Shown here: positions 1 to 8,229 of the stretch, one piece after another | Position numbering within the stretch: position 1 is the stretch's first letter | Layout: every line of letters begins with the position of its first letter | NCBI RefSeq assembly: GCF_004028235.1 | Contig: NZ_CP035037.1 | Location: 2,914,001 to 2,978,000 of the forward strand | Direction: 5' to 3' | DNA: 64,000 bases | Source of the DNA: Leucobacter muris | Lineage (GTDB): Bacteria; Actinomycetota; Actinomycetes; Actinomycetales; Microbacteriaceae | Translations under genes and position numbers: made by a program | The notes under the pieces: model-generated | What the model saw: only the letters and a program-made list of their open reading frames with translations | Databases searched by the model: none | Told to the model about the DNA's origin: nothing

Positions 1-2
1 CT

Positions 3-1016
3 CTCACCTGCACCGTCGTGCGCGTCGACGCGGGCTACATCCTGTTCGAGGGCATCGAGCACACGGAGATGATCCGCAGAACCTCCGTCGCGCGCGACGT
101 CAGGCTCCTCCCCCGCTACGAGCGGGACGGCATGCTGCGCTTCATCGTCACCGAGATCGCCGGGGAGGGCTGGGTCGCCGGCTCGCGGGTCGGCATCGAG
201 CTGTTCTCGGCGATCCCGAACCCCGCGGTCTCGCGCATGATGGAGGGCGCGCTGCTCGACGCCGGCGCCCGCGTGGTCGACGCCACGCTCACCGCCCGCC
301 GCGTGCGCATGATCAAGTCCGCCGACGAGATCGCCGCCGTCAAGCGCGCGGCCGAGATCTGCGACGCCGGCCTGCTGCACCTCGCGAACGTGCTGCGCCC
401 CGGCATGACTGAGCTCGAAGCCCACGGCGAGCTCATCCGCGGCCTCTCCGCGGCCGGGGGCGAGCCCGCCGGGCTGCACCAGGTCGCGTTCGTCGGCCTC
501 GCCGCCCTCGGCGTCTACCACGAGATCTCGGGCCACCGGGTGATCACCGAGGACGACTTCCTCGACGTCGACCCCTGCGGCGTCTACAAGCGCTACCACT
601 CCAACCGGTCCCAGCTCTACGCGTTCAAGGAGCCCCCGAGCGGCGCGGTCGAGCTGATGCGCATCCTCACCGGCGCGTTCGACATCCTGACCGAGCGCGC
701 CCGTCCCGGCGTGCGCATCGGCGACGTCAACGCCGAGCTCTACGCCTACTACCGCGACGCGGGGGTGTTCGAGCTCAACTCGAGCGTCTGGATCGGCGGC
801 TACGAGATGGGCATCGCCTTCCCGCCCGACTGGGTGGGCGAGTGGAAGTTCACCGTCGTGGGCGGCGAGAGCGACGATCGCGTCTTCGAGTCCGGCATGG
901 TCGCGAACTTCGAGAGCATGTGCGGCATCGGTCTGCTCGACACGTTCATCATCGAGGACGACGCCACCCGGCTGCTGTCGAAGCTCCCCCACGAGATCAT
1001 GGTCGTCGGGCGGTAA
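3..1016 (+). CDS. M24-fold hydrolase, creatinase/ectoine-hydrolase-like (5' end outside window)
   Basis: The frame is open to the left edge, so the N-terminus is missing. The visible part holds an N-terminal creatinase-type domain and a C-terminal pita-bread fold. Metal-dependent M24 peptidases use D-D-H-E-E ligands. Here the second Asp position reads YHSNRS and the GHGIG histidine position reads GGYEMGIAFPPDW. Tyr in place of His followed by PPDW is, from memory, typical of the metal-free creatinase and ectoine hydrolase (DoeA) branch. A C-N hydrolase acting on a compatible-solute-like amide is therefore more likely than a true Xaa-Pro peptidase. The MHS transporter just downstream fits catabolism of such a compound. 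The substrate is not determinable. Confidence 0.8.
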   Translation, partial: LTCTVVRVDAGYILFEGIEHTEMIRRTSVARDVRLLPRYERDGMLRFIVTEIAGEGWVAGSRVGIELFSAIPNPAVSRMMEGALLDAGARVVDATLTARRVRMIKSADEIAAVKRAAEICDAGLLHLANVLRPGMTELEAHGELIRGLSAAGGEPAGLHQVAFVGLAALGVYHEISGHRVITEDDFLDVDPCGVYKRYHSNRSQLYAFKEPPSGAVELMRILTGAFDILTERARPGVRIGDVNAELYAYYRDAGVFELNSSVWIGGYEMGIAFPPDWVGEWKFTVVGGESDDRVFESGMVANFESMCGIGLLDTFIIEDDATRLLSKLPHEIMVVGR

Positions 1017-1041
1017 CGGGCCGACCCCCGGCGCGGGGGCG

Positions 1042-1121
1042 TACACTGGTGTGCGGTTCCCCACAAGGGAGCCGCACAGTCAATGGCGCTGAGCCATCGA
1101 CACCACAACGACGTTGCGTGG
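1042..1121 (+). promoter_or_regulatory. Promoter and structured 5' leader of the MHS transporter gene (candidate cis-RNA)
   Basis: A TACACT -10-like hexamer lies at 1042-1047 and no clear -35 is seen. Directly after it, 1050-1061 pairs with 1067-1078 (12 bp including one G-U, loop CACAA). A second hairpin is ATGGC (1083-1087)/GCCAT (1093-1097). A third is CCAC (1103-1106)/GTGG (1118-1121). GGTGT (1048-1052) can alternatively pair with ACACC (1100-1104) to close a three-way junction. No U-run follows, so it is not a simple terminator. It matches no riboswitch consensus I can recall. Confidence 0.45.
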
Positions 1122-1156
1122 CCGGCGCATCACCGCGACCGAAAGCTGCCCCCATC

Positions 1157-2566
1157 TTGTCCGCCACCTCCGTCACTCCCGCCCGCCCGAGCGGTGCGCC
1201 CCGCAACAAGCCGTCCCGCGTGATCCTCGCGAGCCTCATCGGCACGACGATCGAGTTCTACGACTTCTACGTCTACGCCACCGCGGCCGTGCTCGTCTTC
1301 CCGGTGCTCTTCTTCCCCACGGGCAACGACACCACCGCGCTCATCGCATCGTTCGCGACCTTCGGCGCGGCGATGCTCGCCCGCCCCGTCGGCGCCGTGT
1401 TCTTCGGCCACCTCGGAGACCGTCTCGGCCGCAAGACCACGCTCGTCGCATCGCTGCTCACGATGGGCATCGCGACCTTCCTGATCGGCCTGCTGCCCAC
1501 CCACGAGAACATCGGCGTGTGGGCCGCGGTGCTGCTGCTCGTGCTGCGCCTCGCGCAGGGCTTCGCCATCGGCGGCGAGTGGTCGGGCGCCGCGCTCGTC
1601 GCCACCGAGAACGCTCCGCAGGGCAAGCGCGCCTGGTACGGCACCTTCCCGCAGCTGGGCGCGCCGCTCGGCTTCATCATCGCGAACATGCTGTTCTTCG
1701 TGATCAACAACGCGCTGGCCGACCCCGAGCACCCGGGCGTCGCCTCCGAGGCCTTCCTCGACTGGGGTTGGCGGGTGCCCTTCCTGTTCTCGGCCCTCAT
1801 GGTGATCGTGGGCCTGTGGGTGCGGCTCAAGCTCGTCGAGTCGAGCGCGTTCGAGAGCGTCAAGCAGAGCGGCAAGGTGACGCGCATGCCGCTCGCCGAG
1901 GCGTTCAAGCACCACTGGAGGGGCCTCATCCTCGGCACCTTCGCCATGCTCGCCACCTACGTGCTGTTCTACCTGATGACCTCGTACACGCTCACCTTCG
2001 GCACCCGCCCGGGCCTCGAAGCCGCGCAGCGGGCCGCCGAGGCCGCGGGCGCCTCGTTCGACGCCTCCGCCTACGTGCCTGGCCTCGGGTACAGCTACAA
2101 CCAGTTCATCCTGATGCTCGTGTTCGGCGTGGTGTTCTTCGGCATCTTCACGCTGGTGTCGGGCCCGCTGGCCGACCGCTTCGGCCGCCGCCGCACCCTC
2201 ATCTCGGTCACCGCGGCGATCGCCCTCTTCGGCTTCACCTTCGTGCCGCTGCTGGGCGGCGGCACCGCGGCCGTGATGTTCTTCCTCGCCCTCGGCTTCA
2301 CCCTCATGGGTCTCACCTTCGGGCCCATGGGCGCGTTCCTGCCCGAGATGTTCCCCACGAACGTGCGCTACACCGGATCGGCCGTGGCCTACAACGTCTC
2401 GTCGATCCTGGGCGCCGCGCTCGCCCCGATCATCGCCGTGTGGCTGTGGGGCCTCGCCGAGGGCAGCCCGGTCTTCGTGGGCTTCTACCTGACCGGCGCC
2501 GCGGTGCTGACGCTCGTCTCGCTCATCCTGACGCCCGAGACCAAGGACGTCGACATGGAGGCGTAG
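1157..2566 (+). CDS. MFS transporter, metabolite:H+ symporter (MHS) family
   Basis: Twelve-helix proton-coupled importer of the MHS branch (proline/betaine, shikimate and citrate carriers). The first helix begins with IGTTIEFYDFYVY, the hallmark of this branch. The MFS loop motif GHLGDRLGRK follows helix 2, and GGEWSGAALVATE precedes the central region. I chose TTG 1157, which gives an MSATS-type N-terminus; GTG 1118 is in frame too and would add 13 residues. Neither has a strong ribosome binding site. A structured leader precedes the gene, and the M24 hydrolase upstream may act on the imported compound. About 469 residues, normal for the family. Confidence 0.85.
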   Translation: MSATSVTPARPSGAPRNKPSRVILASLIGTTIEFYDFYVYATAAVLVFPVLFFPTGNDTTALIASFATFGAAMLARPVGAVFFGHLGDRLGRKTTLVASLLTMGIATFLIGLLPTHENIGVWAAVLLLVLRLAQGFAIGGEWSGAALVATENAPQGKRAWYGTFPQLGAPLGFIIANMLFFVINNALADPEHPGVASEAFLDWGWRVPFLFSALMVIVGLWVRLKLVESSAFESVKQSGKVTRMPLAEAFKHHWRGLILGTFAMLATYVLFYLMTSYTLTFGTRPGLEAAQRAAEAAGASFDASAYVPGLGYSYNQFILMLVFGVVFFGIFTLVSGPLADRFGRRRTLISVTAAIALFGFTFVPLLGGGTAAVMFFLALGFTLMGLTFGPMGAFLPEMFPTNVRYTGSAVAYNVSSILGAALAPIIAVWLWGLAEGSPVFVGFYLTGAAVLTLVSLILTPETKDVDMEA

Positions 2567-2582
2567 CGCGCCCGCCCCGACA

Positions 2583-2644
2583 CGGCGAAAGGCGGATATC
2601 GCACGCGGCCCTCGGGCTTCGCGTGCGATATCCGCCTTTCGCCG
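2583..2644. repeat. Interspersed palindromic repeat, copy A (perfect 24-bp arms; bidirectional terminator)
   Basis: Arms 2583-2606 and 2621-2644 are perfect inverse complements and the 14-nt loop contains a further GGGC pairing. It sits between the convergent MHS gene and potA, so it can terminate both. Its arm (GGCGAAAGGCGGATATCGCA) recurs in copies at 38466, 39762 and 57321. Confidence 0.85.
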
Positions 2645-2677
2645 TCTGCGTCAGCAGCAGCGGCGTCTCCAGCGATC

Positions 2678-3868
2678 TCAGGTCGTCGACTCGCCCGCCT
2701 CGCCGGTGTCGACGAGCAGCACACCCGAGGGGATGCTCCACATCATGGCGACCTCGTCGCCGCGATTGTGGATGCGGGCCTCCTGGCCGAGCCGCACCGC
2801 CCCCTCCGTGCCGTCGGGCAGGCGCACCGTGTAGCGCCGCGAGGCGCCCAGGTACGTCACGTCGGTGATGGTGACCGGGATCGAGTTCTCGTTCTCGCCC
2901 ACGGGCGTGCCCGCGGTCTCGAGGCGCAGGTTCTCGGGGCGGATCAGGATCGCCAGATCCTCGTGCGACGACTGGCCGTCGGCGACCACGCGGTGGCCGG
3001 CGACCTCGATCGCGGTGCGGCGATCCCCGTCCTTCACTCCCTTGCCGAGCAGCACGGTCGACTCCCCGAGGAACCGGCCCACGAACAGCGTCTGCGGCGC
3101 CTCGTAGAGATCCTCGGACGTGCCGACCTGCTCGATCCTGCCGTTGTTGAAGACCGCGATGCGATCCGACATCGACAGCGCCTCCTCCTGGTCGTGCGTC
3201 ACGTAGACGAACGTGGAGCCCACCTCGCGGTGGATGCGCTTGATCTCGCCCTGCAGCCACTCGCGCAGCTTCTTGTCGAGCGCGCCGAGCGGCTCGTCCA
3301 TGAGCAGCACGCGCGGCTCGTAGACGAGCGCGCGGGCGAGCGCCACGCGCTGCTGCTGTCCGCCCGACAGCTCCGACGGGTAGCGGTCGCCGTACTCGCC
3401 CATGCGCACCATCGCGAGCGCGTCGGAGACCATCTTCTTCTGCTGCTCCTTGCCGAGCTTGCGGCGCTGCAGCGGATAGGCGATGTTCTCGGCCACCGTC
3501 TTGTGCGGGAACAGGGCGTAGTTCTGGAACACCATGCCGATGTCGCGCTTGTGCGGAGGGAGCTTCGCCACGGGCTTGCCGTAGATGTGCAGGTGCCCCT
3601 CGGTGACCGAGGTGAAGCCCGCGATCATGTTGAGGGTGGTCGTCTTGCCCGAACCGGACGGCCCGAGGAAGGTCATGAACTCGCCCGGCTCGATCACGAG
3701 GTCGATCTCGTCGACCACGGTGTTCTCGCCGTAGCGCTTCGTCACCTGGTTCAGGCTGATGCCCGCCTCGCCGATCTGGTGGATCGCCGAGGTGTTCAGG
3801 CCCTCCGCGCGCAGCTCCTGCTCGTGCTCGTCCGGCACGGGGATCTCGTTGTGAGTCATAGCGTTCAC
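2678..3868 (-). CDS. potA: Spermidine/putrescine-type ABC transporter, ATP-binding subunit
   Basis: Energises polyamine import by the PotBCD proteins encoded just upstream. The nucleotide-binding domain shows Walker [10 protein letters not shown], signature LSGGQQQRVALARAL, Walker B VLLMDEP and the switch His in YVTHDQEE. The C-terminal ~110 residues form a TOBE-type domain, as in PotA. Length (396 aa) is normal. GTG 3868 overlaps the potC stop as GTGA; ATG 3859 (MTHNEIP) is an alternative. Last gene of a tightly coupled potD-B-C-A operon, ending at a bidirectional palindrome. Confidence 0.93.
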   Translation of the reverse strand: MNAMTHNEIPVPDEHEQELRAEGLNTSAIHQIGEAGISLNQVTKRYGENTVVDEIDLVIEPGEFMTFLGPSGSGKTTTLNMIAGFTSVTEGHLHIYGKPVAKLPPHKRDIGMVFQNYALFPHKTVAENIAYPLQRRKLGKEQQKKMVSDALAMVRMGEYGDRYPSELSGGQQQRVALARALVYEPRVLLMDEPLGALDKKLREWLQGEIKRIHREVGSTFVYVTHDQEEALSMSDRIAVFNNGRIEQVGTSEDLYEAPQTLFVGRFLGESTVLLGKGVKDGDRRTAIEVAGHRVVADGQSSHEDLAILIRPENLRLETAGTPVGENENSIPVTITDVTYLGASRRYTVRLPDGTEGAVRLGQEARIHNRGDEVAMMWSIPSGVLLVDTGEAGESTT

Positions 3869-4650
3869 GCTACCGGTCGCTTTCTCTTCCTCGTGGCGAA
3901 CTGGGCGATGAGCATCACGACCACCGAAGTGAGCATCGTGATCACCGCCACCGCCGCCACCGTGGGGTCATTGGTCTGGGTGACGCTGTTGAAGATCTTC
4001 ACGGGCAGCGTCTGCAGGGTCGGGGACTGGATGAACAGCGAGAGGATCACCTCGTCGAAGGAGGTGACGAACGCGAACAGCGCCCCCGCCGTCACACCCG
4101 GCGCAATGAGCGGCAGGGTGATGCTGAAGAAGGTGCGCACCTTCCCCGCCCCGAGGCTCGCCGACGCCTGTTCCAGCCGCGGATCGAGGCCCTGCAGCGA
4201 GGCCATCACATTGGTGATCACCAGCGGCATCGACACGATGGTGTGCGCCAGCACGAACCCCGGCAGGGTGCCGAGCAGGTCCATGCGCAGGAACAGCGAG
4301 TACAGGCCCACCGCCAGCACGATGCCGGGCACGATGAGGGGCAGCAGGAAGTAGCCCTCCATCAGGCCCTTGCCGCGGAACCTCACCTTCGACAGGCCGA
4401 GCGCCGCCAGCACGCCGACCGCGGTGGCGACGATCATCGTCAGCACGGCGACCTGCAGCGACGAGCCCAGCGCCTGCAGCCACGACGGATCGGTGAAGAA
4501 GTTCTCGTACCACCGGGTCGAGAAGCCCTTCGGCGGGAAGTTGAACGAGGAGGCCTCGTTGAACGACATCGGGATGATGATGAGGGTCGGCACGATCAGC
4601 CACAGCACGATCAGCACCGAGAACGCCCCGAGAATGCGCTTCGAAGTCAT
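3865..4650 (-). CDS. potC: Polyamine ABC transporter permease, PotC type
   Basis: Integral membrane half of the importer, about six helices, 261 aa. The coupling (EAA) loop is seen as EQASASLGAGKVRTFFSITL, followed by LPLIAPG. ATG 4650 shares its first base with the potB stop (TGATG), so translation is probably coupled. N-terminal MTSKRILGAF leads straight into helix 1, as usual for PotC. Confidence 0.93.
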   Translation of the reverse strand: MTSKRILGAFSVLIVLWLIVPTLIIIPMSFNEASSFNFPPKGFSTRWYENFFTDPSWLQALGSSLQVAVLTMIVATAVGVLAALGLSKVRFRGKGLMEGYFLLPLIVPGIVLAVGLYSLFLRMDLLGTLPGFVLAHTIVSMPLVITNVMASLQGLDPRLEQASASLGAGKVRTFFSITLPLIAPGVTAGALFAFVTSFDEVILSLFIQSPTLQTLPVKIFNSVTQTNDPTVAAVAVITMLTSVVVMLIAQFATRKRKRPVA

Positions 4651-5549
4651 CAGCGGTCCACCCCCGGGAACAGGCTGCCGCCGCGGTTGAACCGCGACAC
4701 GATCACCAGGATCAGAATCGTGCACACCAGCAGGAAGATGCCGAGGGCGGTGCCCTGGCCCCACATGAGGAACACGCTGATCTGCTGCTGGATCAGGGCC
4801 GAGATCATGATCTCCTTCGACGACCCGAGCAGTGCGGGGATGATGTAGAAGCCGAGACCGAGGATGAACACGGTCACGCCGCCCGAGAAGATGCCGGGCT
4901 TCGACAGCGGCAGGTAGACGGTGAAGAACGCCGTAACGGGGTTCGCGCCCAGGTTCGACGCCGCCGGCAGCAGCCGCTTGTCGATCTTCGCCATCGACGA
5001 GTAGAGCGGCAGCACCATGAACGGCAGCAGCACCTGGGACATGCCGAGCGCGACGCCGAAGGTCGTGCGGATCAGCGGGATCGGACCGATCCCGAACCAC
5101 GCCGCGAGCAGCCCGTTGATGGGGCCCGTGTCCTGCAGCAGCACCATCCACGCCAGCGTGCGCACCAGGATCGAGGTCCACAGCGGCATCATGATGAAGA
5201 GCTGCATCAGATTGCGGGTGCGATCCGACACGATGGTCATCAGGTACGCGTACGGGTACGCGAGCAGCAGGCACACGATCGTCACGAGGATCGCGGTGCC
5301 GAAGGTGCGCAGCACCACGTTGAGGTTCGCCGGGGTGGTGACGAGCCAGACGTAGTTCTGCACCCCCGGCTGCGGGTCGGTGACCGAGCGGATGAACACA
5401 TCCACGAGCGGTGCCAGGAAGAACAGAGAAACGATCACGAATGCCGGGATGAGCAGCAGAAGCGGGCGCCAATTCCTCGGCCCCCGCTTCCGCCGCCCGG
5501 CATCCGCACCGGAGACCGCGATGGTCTCGGTGACAGTGCCCTCGCTCAT
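4650..5549 (-). CDS. potB: Polyamine ABC transporter permease, PotB type
   Basis: The partner permease, 299 aa, with a ~30-residue cytoplasmic N-terminus before helix 1 (LLLLIPAFVIVSLFFLAPLV). The EAA loop region reads LPAASNLGANPVTAFFTVYL. It starts 3 nt after the potD stop and its stop overlaps the potC start. Gene order D-B-C-A differs from E. coli potABCD but the subunit set is complete. Confidence 0.92.
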   Translation of the reverse strand: MSEGTVTETIAVSGADAGRRKRGPRNWRPLLLLIPAFVIVSLFFLAPLVDVFIRSVTDPQPGVQNYVWLVTTPANLNVVLRTFGTAILVTIVCLLLAYPYAYLMTIVSDRTRNLMQLFIMMPLWTSILVRTLAWMVLLQDTGPINGLLAAWFGIGPIPLIRTTFGVALGMSQVLLPFMVLPLYSSMAKIDKRLLPAASNLGANPVTAFFTVYLPLSKPGIFSGGVTVFILGLGFYIIPALLGSSKEIMISALIQQQISVFLMWGQGTALGIFLLVCTILILVIVSRFNRGGSLFPGVDR

Positions 5550-5552
5550 GGG

Positions 5553-6680
5553 TTAGTTTCCGGTCGCCCAACCGGCCCAGGCGGCCGACAGCGCGTCGTA
5601 GTTCTCGACCCAGAAGTCGACGTTCGGGGCGATACCCGTGTCGAGGTGCTCGGTCGTCATCCACTCGGTGAGCTGCTCGTCCATCTGCGGCTTCGCGTCG
5701 ATGTTCACCCCGCCGTACGAGGTGAGCTCGGTCATCTTGGCCTGCTGCTCGGCGCCGATCGAGTAGTTCACGGCGGCGAAGGCGGCCTGCTTGTCCTTGA
5801 CGCCCTTCGGAATGCCGTTCGAGTCGACCATGATCATCCACTCGTCCCACATAGGGGCGACGGGTGCGCCGGCTGCCGCCGCGCCGTAGCCGCGACCCGA
5901 CCAGACGAGACCCATCACGGCCTCGCCGGCCTCGAGCTGCTGCTGCGCCTGGGCGCCGGTGGTCCAGCCGATCACGTCGTCGCCGAGGTCGCGGTACATG
6001 TCGAACGCGCTCTCGATGTCCTCGGGCTTGAGGGTCTTCACGTCCTTGCCCTGGGCGGTGAGCGCGAACTCGACCGTCTGCGGGTCGACGTAGGTCGACT
6101 GGCTCACGGTGCGCTTGCCCGGGAACTTCTCGGTGTCGAAGAAGTCGGCCGCGCTCGTGGGCGGGTTGTCGCCGAACTTCTCGGTGTTGTAGACCACCAC
6201 GAGGCCGTAGAGGATCTGCGGCACCATGCAGTCGTCGGTGATCGTGCCCTCGGGGATCTTCGAGGTGTCGATCTGCGAGTAGTCGTACTCCTCGTAGAGG
6301 GTGCCGCAGCCGCGCGCGGTGTCGAACTGGGTGGTGTTGACGATGTCCCAGCTGACGTTGCCGCTGTCGACCATGGCCTTGAGCTTGCCCGCGTCGAAGG
6401 CGTCCTGGTTGAACTTCGCGCCGGAGGCCTCGGCGAACGGGTTCCACAGGGCCTCGGTCTGGCCGTCCTGGAAGACGCCGCCGGATCCCGCGAACGTGAG
6501 GGTGACGCCGTCGAGCGCGCCCTCCTTGATCTCGCCTGCGACGGGGGTGCCGAGGTCGCGCTCGGGCGCGGGCTCTGCGTCGCCGCCTCCGCTGCAGCCC
6601 ACGAGCGCGAGCGCGAGCGCCGCGGTTCCGGCCACGAGCGAAACGCCGCGGCGAACCTTCGTGTCTCTGAGAATTGACAT
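5553..6680 (-). CDS. potD: Polyamine-binding lipoprotein, PotD/PotF type
   Basis: Extracellular substrate-binding lipoprotein delivering polyamine to PotBC. The ATG at 6680 gives a lipoprotein signal (basic MSILRDTKVRR, hydrophobic core, lipobox LALVGC followed by SGGG) and has a GAGGAAG ribosome binding site. The mature part has the SBP_bac_8/PotD fold (VTLFAGSGG start, NTTQFDTARGCG, YGLVVVYNTE). 375 aa. First gene of the operon and divergent from an amine oxidase gene, supporting putrescine or a related amine as substrate. Opine-type substrates cannot be excluded. Confidence 0.88.
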   Translation of the reverse strand: MSILRDTKVRRGVSLVAGTAALALALVGCSGGGDAEPAPERDLGTPVAGEIKEGALDGVTLTFAGSGGVFQDGQTEALWNPFAEASGAKFNQDAFDAGKLKAMVDSGNVSWDIVNTTQFDTARGCGTLYEEYDYSQIDTSKIPEGTITDDCMVPQILYGLVVVYNTEKFGDNPPTSAADFFDTEKFPGKRTVSQSTYVDPQTVEFALTAQGKDVKTLKPEDIESAFDMYRDLGDDVIGWTTGAQAQQQLEAGEAVMGLVWSGRGYGAAAAGAPVAPMWDEWMIMVDSNGIPKGVKDKQAAFAAVNYSIGAEQQAKMTELTSYGGVNIDAKPQMDEQLTEWMTTEHLDTGIAPNVDFWVENYDALSAAWAGWATGN

Positions 6681-6798
6681 GTACTTCCTCACTTCATCGT
6701 GATGGTGGGGCCGCTCCCAGCTGCCCCTGCGGATGAGCGGATGTTCCGCCCTGCCGCTTCCCGAACCTAGTAGCCGCCGTCGGGGCCGACCCCGGCCC

Positions 6799-6814
6799 GT
6801 TACCCCTTCGTTAC
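6799..6814 (-). promoter_or_regulatory. GTAAC-n6-GTAAC direct repeat upstream of potD (MtrA/GlnR-type box)
   Basis: Read on the minus strand the sequence is GTAAC GAAGGG GTAAC. It lies about 120 bp upstream of the potD start, in the potD/amine-oxidase divergent region. Actinobacterial MtrA and GlnR both recognise GTnAC-type direct repeats with this spacing. A GlnR role would fit nitrogen-controlled polyamine use. Confidence 0.45.
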
Positions 6815-6971
6815 CGCGGCGAGGCATCTTTCATAGATTCGTATGGCGAGCCCGGCGGCGGTAGTACGAACATAAGGTTTCGCCCACGAGTATGCCCGGG
6901 GAGGGCTCGTCGGGCCGCCTCGATCCCTAGCATGGGTGTCGGGCACCGCTCACCGTTCGAGGAGGAACGCA

Positions 6972-8201
6972 ATGGACATCGTCGTCATCGGAGCCGGTCT
7001 CGCCGGCCTCACCGCAGCGTGGGAGCTCGAGAAGGCCGGCCATCGGTGCACCGTGCTCGAGGCGCGGGATCGCGTGGGCGGCCGCACCTGGTCGCAGCGT
7101 CTCGGCAACGGAGAGGTGACCGAGCGCGGCGGCGAGTACGTCTTCCCCACCGAGTTCCCGATCCGCCGGCTCGCCGCCGAGGTGGGCGTGGCGATCATGT
7201 CGCACGGCGTGCGCTACGGCCGCCGCACCGTGAACGGCCGCGTGATCTCGTTCGCCGAGCTCGGCGAGACGGGCGGCCGCGTGCGCGACACGCTCGCGCG
7301 GATGCTCGCCGACGGCGAGCGCGAGGTGTCGCTGGAGCGCGCCTTCGCCGAAGCTCTGGGCGAGGGCTACCGGCTCGACCCCGTTTACCGGCGCACGACC
7401 ACGTCGGCCGCGGCCGATCCGGCGCTGGTCAGCGCCGAGGCCGTGCTGCTGCACGAGTCGTCGACGGCTGGCGGCTACGTCGAGGACGGCGGGCGCTTCG
7501 TGGGAGGCAACCAGGCGCTCGCGATCGAACTCGCGCGCCGCCTCGGCGATCGGGTGCGCCTCGAGCACCCGATCCGCGCGATCGATCAGTCGAACACCGC
7601 GGTGCAGGTGACGCTCGCCGACGGCACCAGGATCGACGCCGATGCGGCGGTGGTCGCAGTGCCGCTGCCGATCCTGCGCGAGCTCGAGCTCGGCTTCGCA
7701 CTGCCGGACGACCAGCAGCGCGCCCTGGACCACCGTTTCATGGGGGTCGCCGCGAAGCTCGGCGTGCCCCTCTCGCGGGTCGACGACGACGTCGCTCTGC
7801 AGAACCCGGACCACACGTGGTGGTCGTGGCGCTCGCTCTCGATCGACGGCGAGCACCGCATCGACGCGCTCTCGTCGTTCGCCGGCGGTCCGTTCGCGCT
7901 CGAAGCGCTGCAGATCGAAGCGGGCGCCGAGGGCTGGGTGCGCGCGCTGCGCGAGATGCGCCCGCAGCTGGAGATCGACGGCGACGTGCTGCTCACCACG
8001 TGGGCGGACGACCCGTGGACCCGGGGCGCCTACACCGCCCCCGGCCTCGAGTGGGAGGCGGCCGACGCGCGCGTCTTCGAGCGCGCGGCGGGCCGCGTCG
8101 CCGTCGCCGGCGAGCACACGGGTCTCGCCCAGTCGCTCTCGGGCGCCGTCGAGTCGGGCTACCGGGCCGCAGCGGCCATCGCACGCGCACTCTCCTCATG
8201 A
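6972..8201 (+). CDS. Flavin monoamine oxidase (putrescine-oxidase-like)
   Basis: FAD enzyme oxidising primary amines to aldehydes with release of ammonia and H2O2. The N-terminal Rossmann motif is [17 protein letters not shown], followed by the second dinucleotide motif [10 protein letters not shown]-terminal VAGEHTG and [11 protein letters not shown] are the conserved FAD-binding end of the amine-oxidase family. ATG 6972 is preceded by GGAGGAA; 409 aa. Being divergent from potD and followed by pucR suggests it oxidises the amine imported by PotDBCA. The exact substrate is inferred from context only. Confidence 0.85.
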   Translation: MDIVVIGAGLAGLTAAWELEKAGHRCTVLEARDRVGGRTWSQRLGNGEVTERGGEYVFPTEFPIRRLAAEVGVAIMSHGVRYGRRTVNGRVISFAELGETGGRVRDTLARMLADGEREVSLERAFAEALGEGYRLDPVYRRTTTSAAADPALVSAEAVLLHESSTAGGYVEDGGRFVGGNQALAIELARRLGDRVRLEHPIRAIDQSNTAVQVTLADGTRIDADAAVVAVPLPILRELELGFALPDDQQRALDHRFMGVAAKLGVPLSRVDDDVALQNPDHTWWSWRSLSIDGEHRIDALSSFAGGPFALEALQIEAGAEGWVRALREMRPQLEIDGDVLLTTWADDPWTRGAYTAPGLEWEAADARVFERAAGRVAVAGEHTGLAQSLSGAVESGYRAAAAIARALSS

Positions 8202-8217
8202 CGAAGCCGCGCAAATG

Positions 8218-8229
8218 TACCCTTGACTC
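8218..8229 (+). promoter_or_regulatory. Leaderless promoter of pucR-type gene
   Basis: TACCCT (8218-8223) ends 7 nt before the A of ATG 8230, where transcription would be expected to start. No ribosome binding site is present. This is consistent with leaderless initiation, which is common in Actinobacteria. Confidence 0.5.

Noticed and set aside
1063..1160. Resemblance of CACAAGGGAGCC...CTGAG to a TPP riboswitch
   Set aside because: The later conserved parts (GAACCTGATC and the closing GGGA element) are absent, and the neighbours are not thiamine genes.
3865..6447. An open frame of about 860 codons across the pot genes on the minus strand
   Set aside because: Only its last ~261 codons are potC. 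The rest is an Arg-rich shadow frame over potB and potD, whose own frames carry the family motifs.
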